Assembly (NCBI GenBank): GCA_028691575.1
Contig: JAQUYY010000103.1
Span: forward strand, 1 to 6,611
Origin: Candidatus Gastranaerophilales bacterium
GTDB lineage: Bacteria > Cyanobacteriota > Vampirovibrionia > Gastranaerophilales > JAQUYY01
DNA length: 6,611 nt
Reading direction: 5' to 3'
This document shows, one piece after another, positions 6,006 to 6,611 of the stretch. The translations under genes and the position numbers were made by a program. Numbering within the stretch: position 1 is the stretch's first letter; the number at the start of each line of letters is the position of its first letter. The notes under the pieces were generated by a model. It was not told the DNA's origin, did no database searches, and worked only from the letters and a program-made list of their open reading frames with translations.

Positions 6006-6611
6006 ATGTTTAAAAAGAAAGCAGGTTTTACTTTAGCCGAAACATTAATAGTAATCGCAATAATCGGAATAATAGCATCAATAGTTACACCGATGTTATT
6101 TGGTACAACAAGTGATGCTGAACTAAAAGCAGCGTGGAAAAAACAATATTCAGATTTATCTCAGGCAACAATGATGATAGTTGCAGATAATGGCGGAACT
6201 TTAGCAGGTGCTTTCCCCGGAGATGCGACAGGAAGTGAAGATTTAAAAAATGCATTTGCATCAAAATTAAACATAATAAAAGATTGTTCAGGAACTGCTG
6301 TATACGGTGGTAGTGGAGGTGGAATAAGCGCTGAGGGTTGTTGGCATAGTGGTACTGCTAGTTGGAACTATTTAAATGGTATAGAAATGGGAGATGATCT
6401 TCGTCCAGGATTAATTTTAAATAATGGCAGTTTTGTACAGTTTTATATTGATAAATCAGATTGTAGCTCCCCATCAGGAAATTATACAAGGTGTGCACAT
6501 ATAGGTGTAGATGTGAATGGATTTAAAAAACCAAATATTGTAGGAAAAGACATATTTGCTGCAAATATAACTTTAAACGCTTTAATACCTTATGGTGCAA
6601 GGGAATTTTAT
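6006..6611 (+). CDS. Type IV pilin / pseudopilin-like protein, 3' end missing
   Basis: My translation gives 202 open codons to the window edge. The N-terminus MFKKKAG|FTLAETLIVIAIIGIIASIV is a class III prepilin signal: a short basic leader cut after Gly7 by prepilin peptidase, Phe8 as the new N-methylated first residue, Glu12 at the +5 position, then a hydrophobic helix (about 8-32). Such proteins assemble into type IV pili or type II secretion pseudopili in the inner membrane. The globular part has four cysteines (94, 112, 153, 163), possibly two disulfides, a Gly/Ser-rich loop (100-108), and IGVDVNGFKKPNIVGKDIF (166-184), which I associate with the large pilin-like families of gut Melainabacteria. 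AGGA at 5993-5996 lies 9 nt before the ATG. It has its own promoter and lies after a terminator, so it is transcribed separately from the glycan genes. It could be a minor pilin, a major pilin or a pseudopilin. Confidence 0.92.
   Translation, partial: MFKKKAGFTLAETLIVIAIIGIIASIVTPMLFGTTSDAELKAAWKKQYSDLSQATMMIVADNGGTLAGAFPGDATGSEDLKNAFASKLNIIKDCSGTAVYGGSGGGISAEGCWHSGTASWNYLNGIEMGDDLRPGLILNNGSFVQFYIDKSDCSSPSGNYTRCAHIGVDVNGFKKPNIVGKDIFAANITLNALIPYGAREFY

Overview
The window is AT-rich (roughly 30% G+C by eye) bacterial DNA. It carries seven protein genes on both strands; the first and last are cut by the window edges. The best guess for the source is an uncultured gut-type member of the Vampirovibrionia/Melainabacteria (Gastranaerophilales). 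This is inferred from the style of the pilin-like protein at the right end (a GFTLAETLIV N-terminus and a VDVNGFKKPN...GKDIF C-terminus), two unrecognised membrane proteins of a kind I associate with that group, the low G+C and the Gram-negative-type glycan genes. No marker gene here proves it.

Left part, all on the minus strand. The distal end at the window edge is lpdA, a dihydrolipoyl dehydrogenase lacking its C-terminus. A strand-biased hairpin terminator (about 973-999) separates it from a two-gene operon of unknown membrane proteins (362 and 384 aa). Those two genes overlap by one base (TAATG), with a near-perfect Shine-Dalgarno sequence for the second gene inside the end of the first. 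A 314-bp spacer (3257-3570) follows, holding a perfect 12-bp AT inverted repeat and a short patch of raised G+C that may be a coding relic.

Centre. A minus-strand GT2 glycosyltransferase and a plus-strand GT9 (ADP-heptose:LPS heptosyltransferase-type) gene diverge from an 81-bp intergenic region whose two predicted -10 boxes overlap. Together they suggest assembly of a cell-surface glycan, probably an LPS core or similar. The GT9 gene appears to be co-transcribed with a small exported coiled-coil protein, and that unit ends at a clear intrinsic terminator (5901-5933).

Right part. After the terminator, a recognisable -35/-10 promoter drives a type IV pilin/type II pseudopilin-like gene that runs off the end. 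The window reads as ordinary core and envelope genes. The least explained items are the membrane-protein pair, the exported coiled-coil protein and the 3257-3570 spacer. I see no CRISPR array, tRNA, rRNA, intact insertion sequence or defence system.
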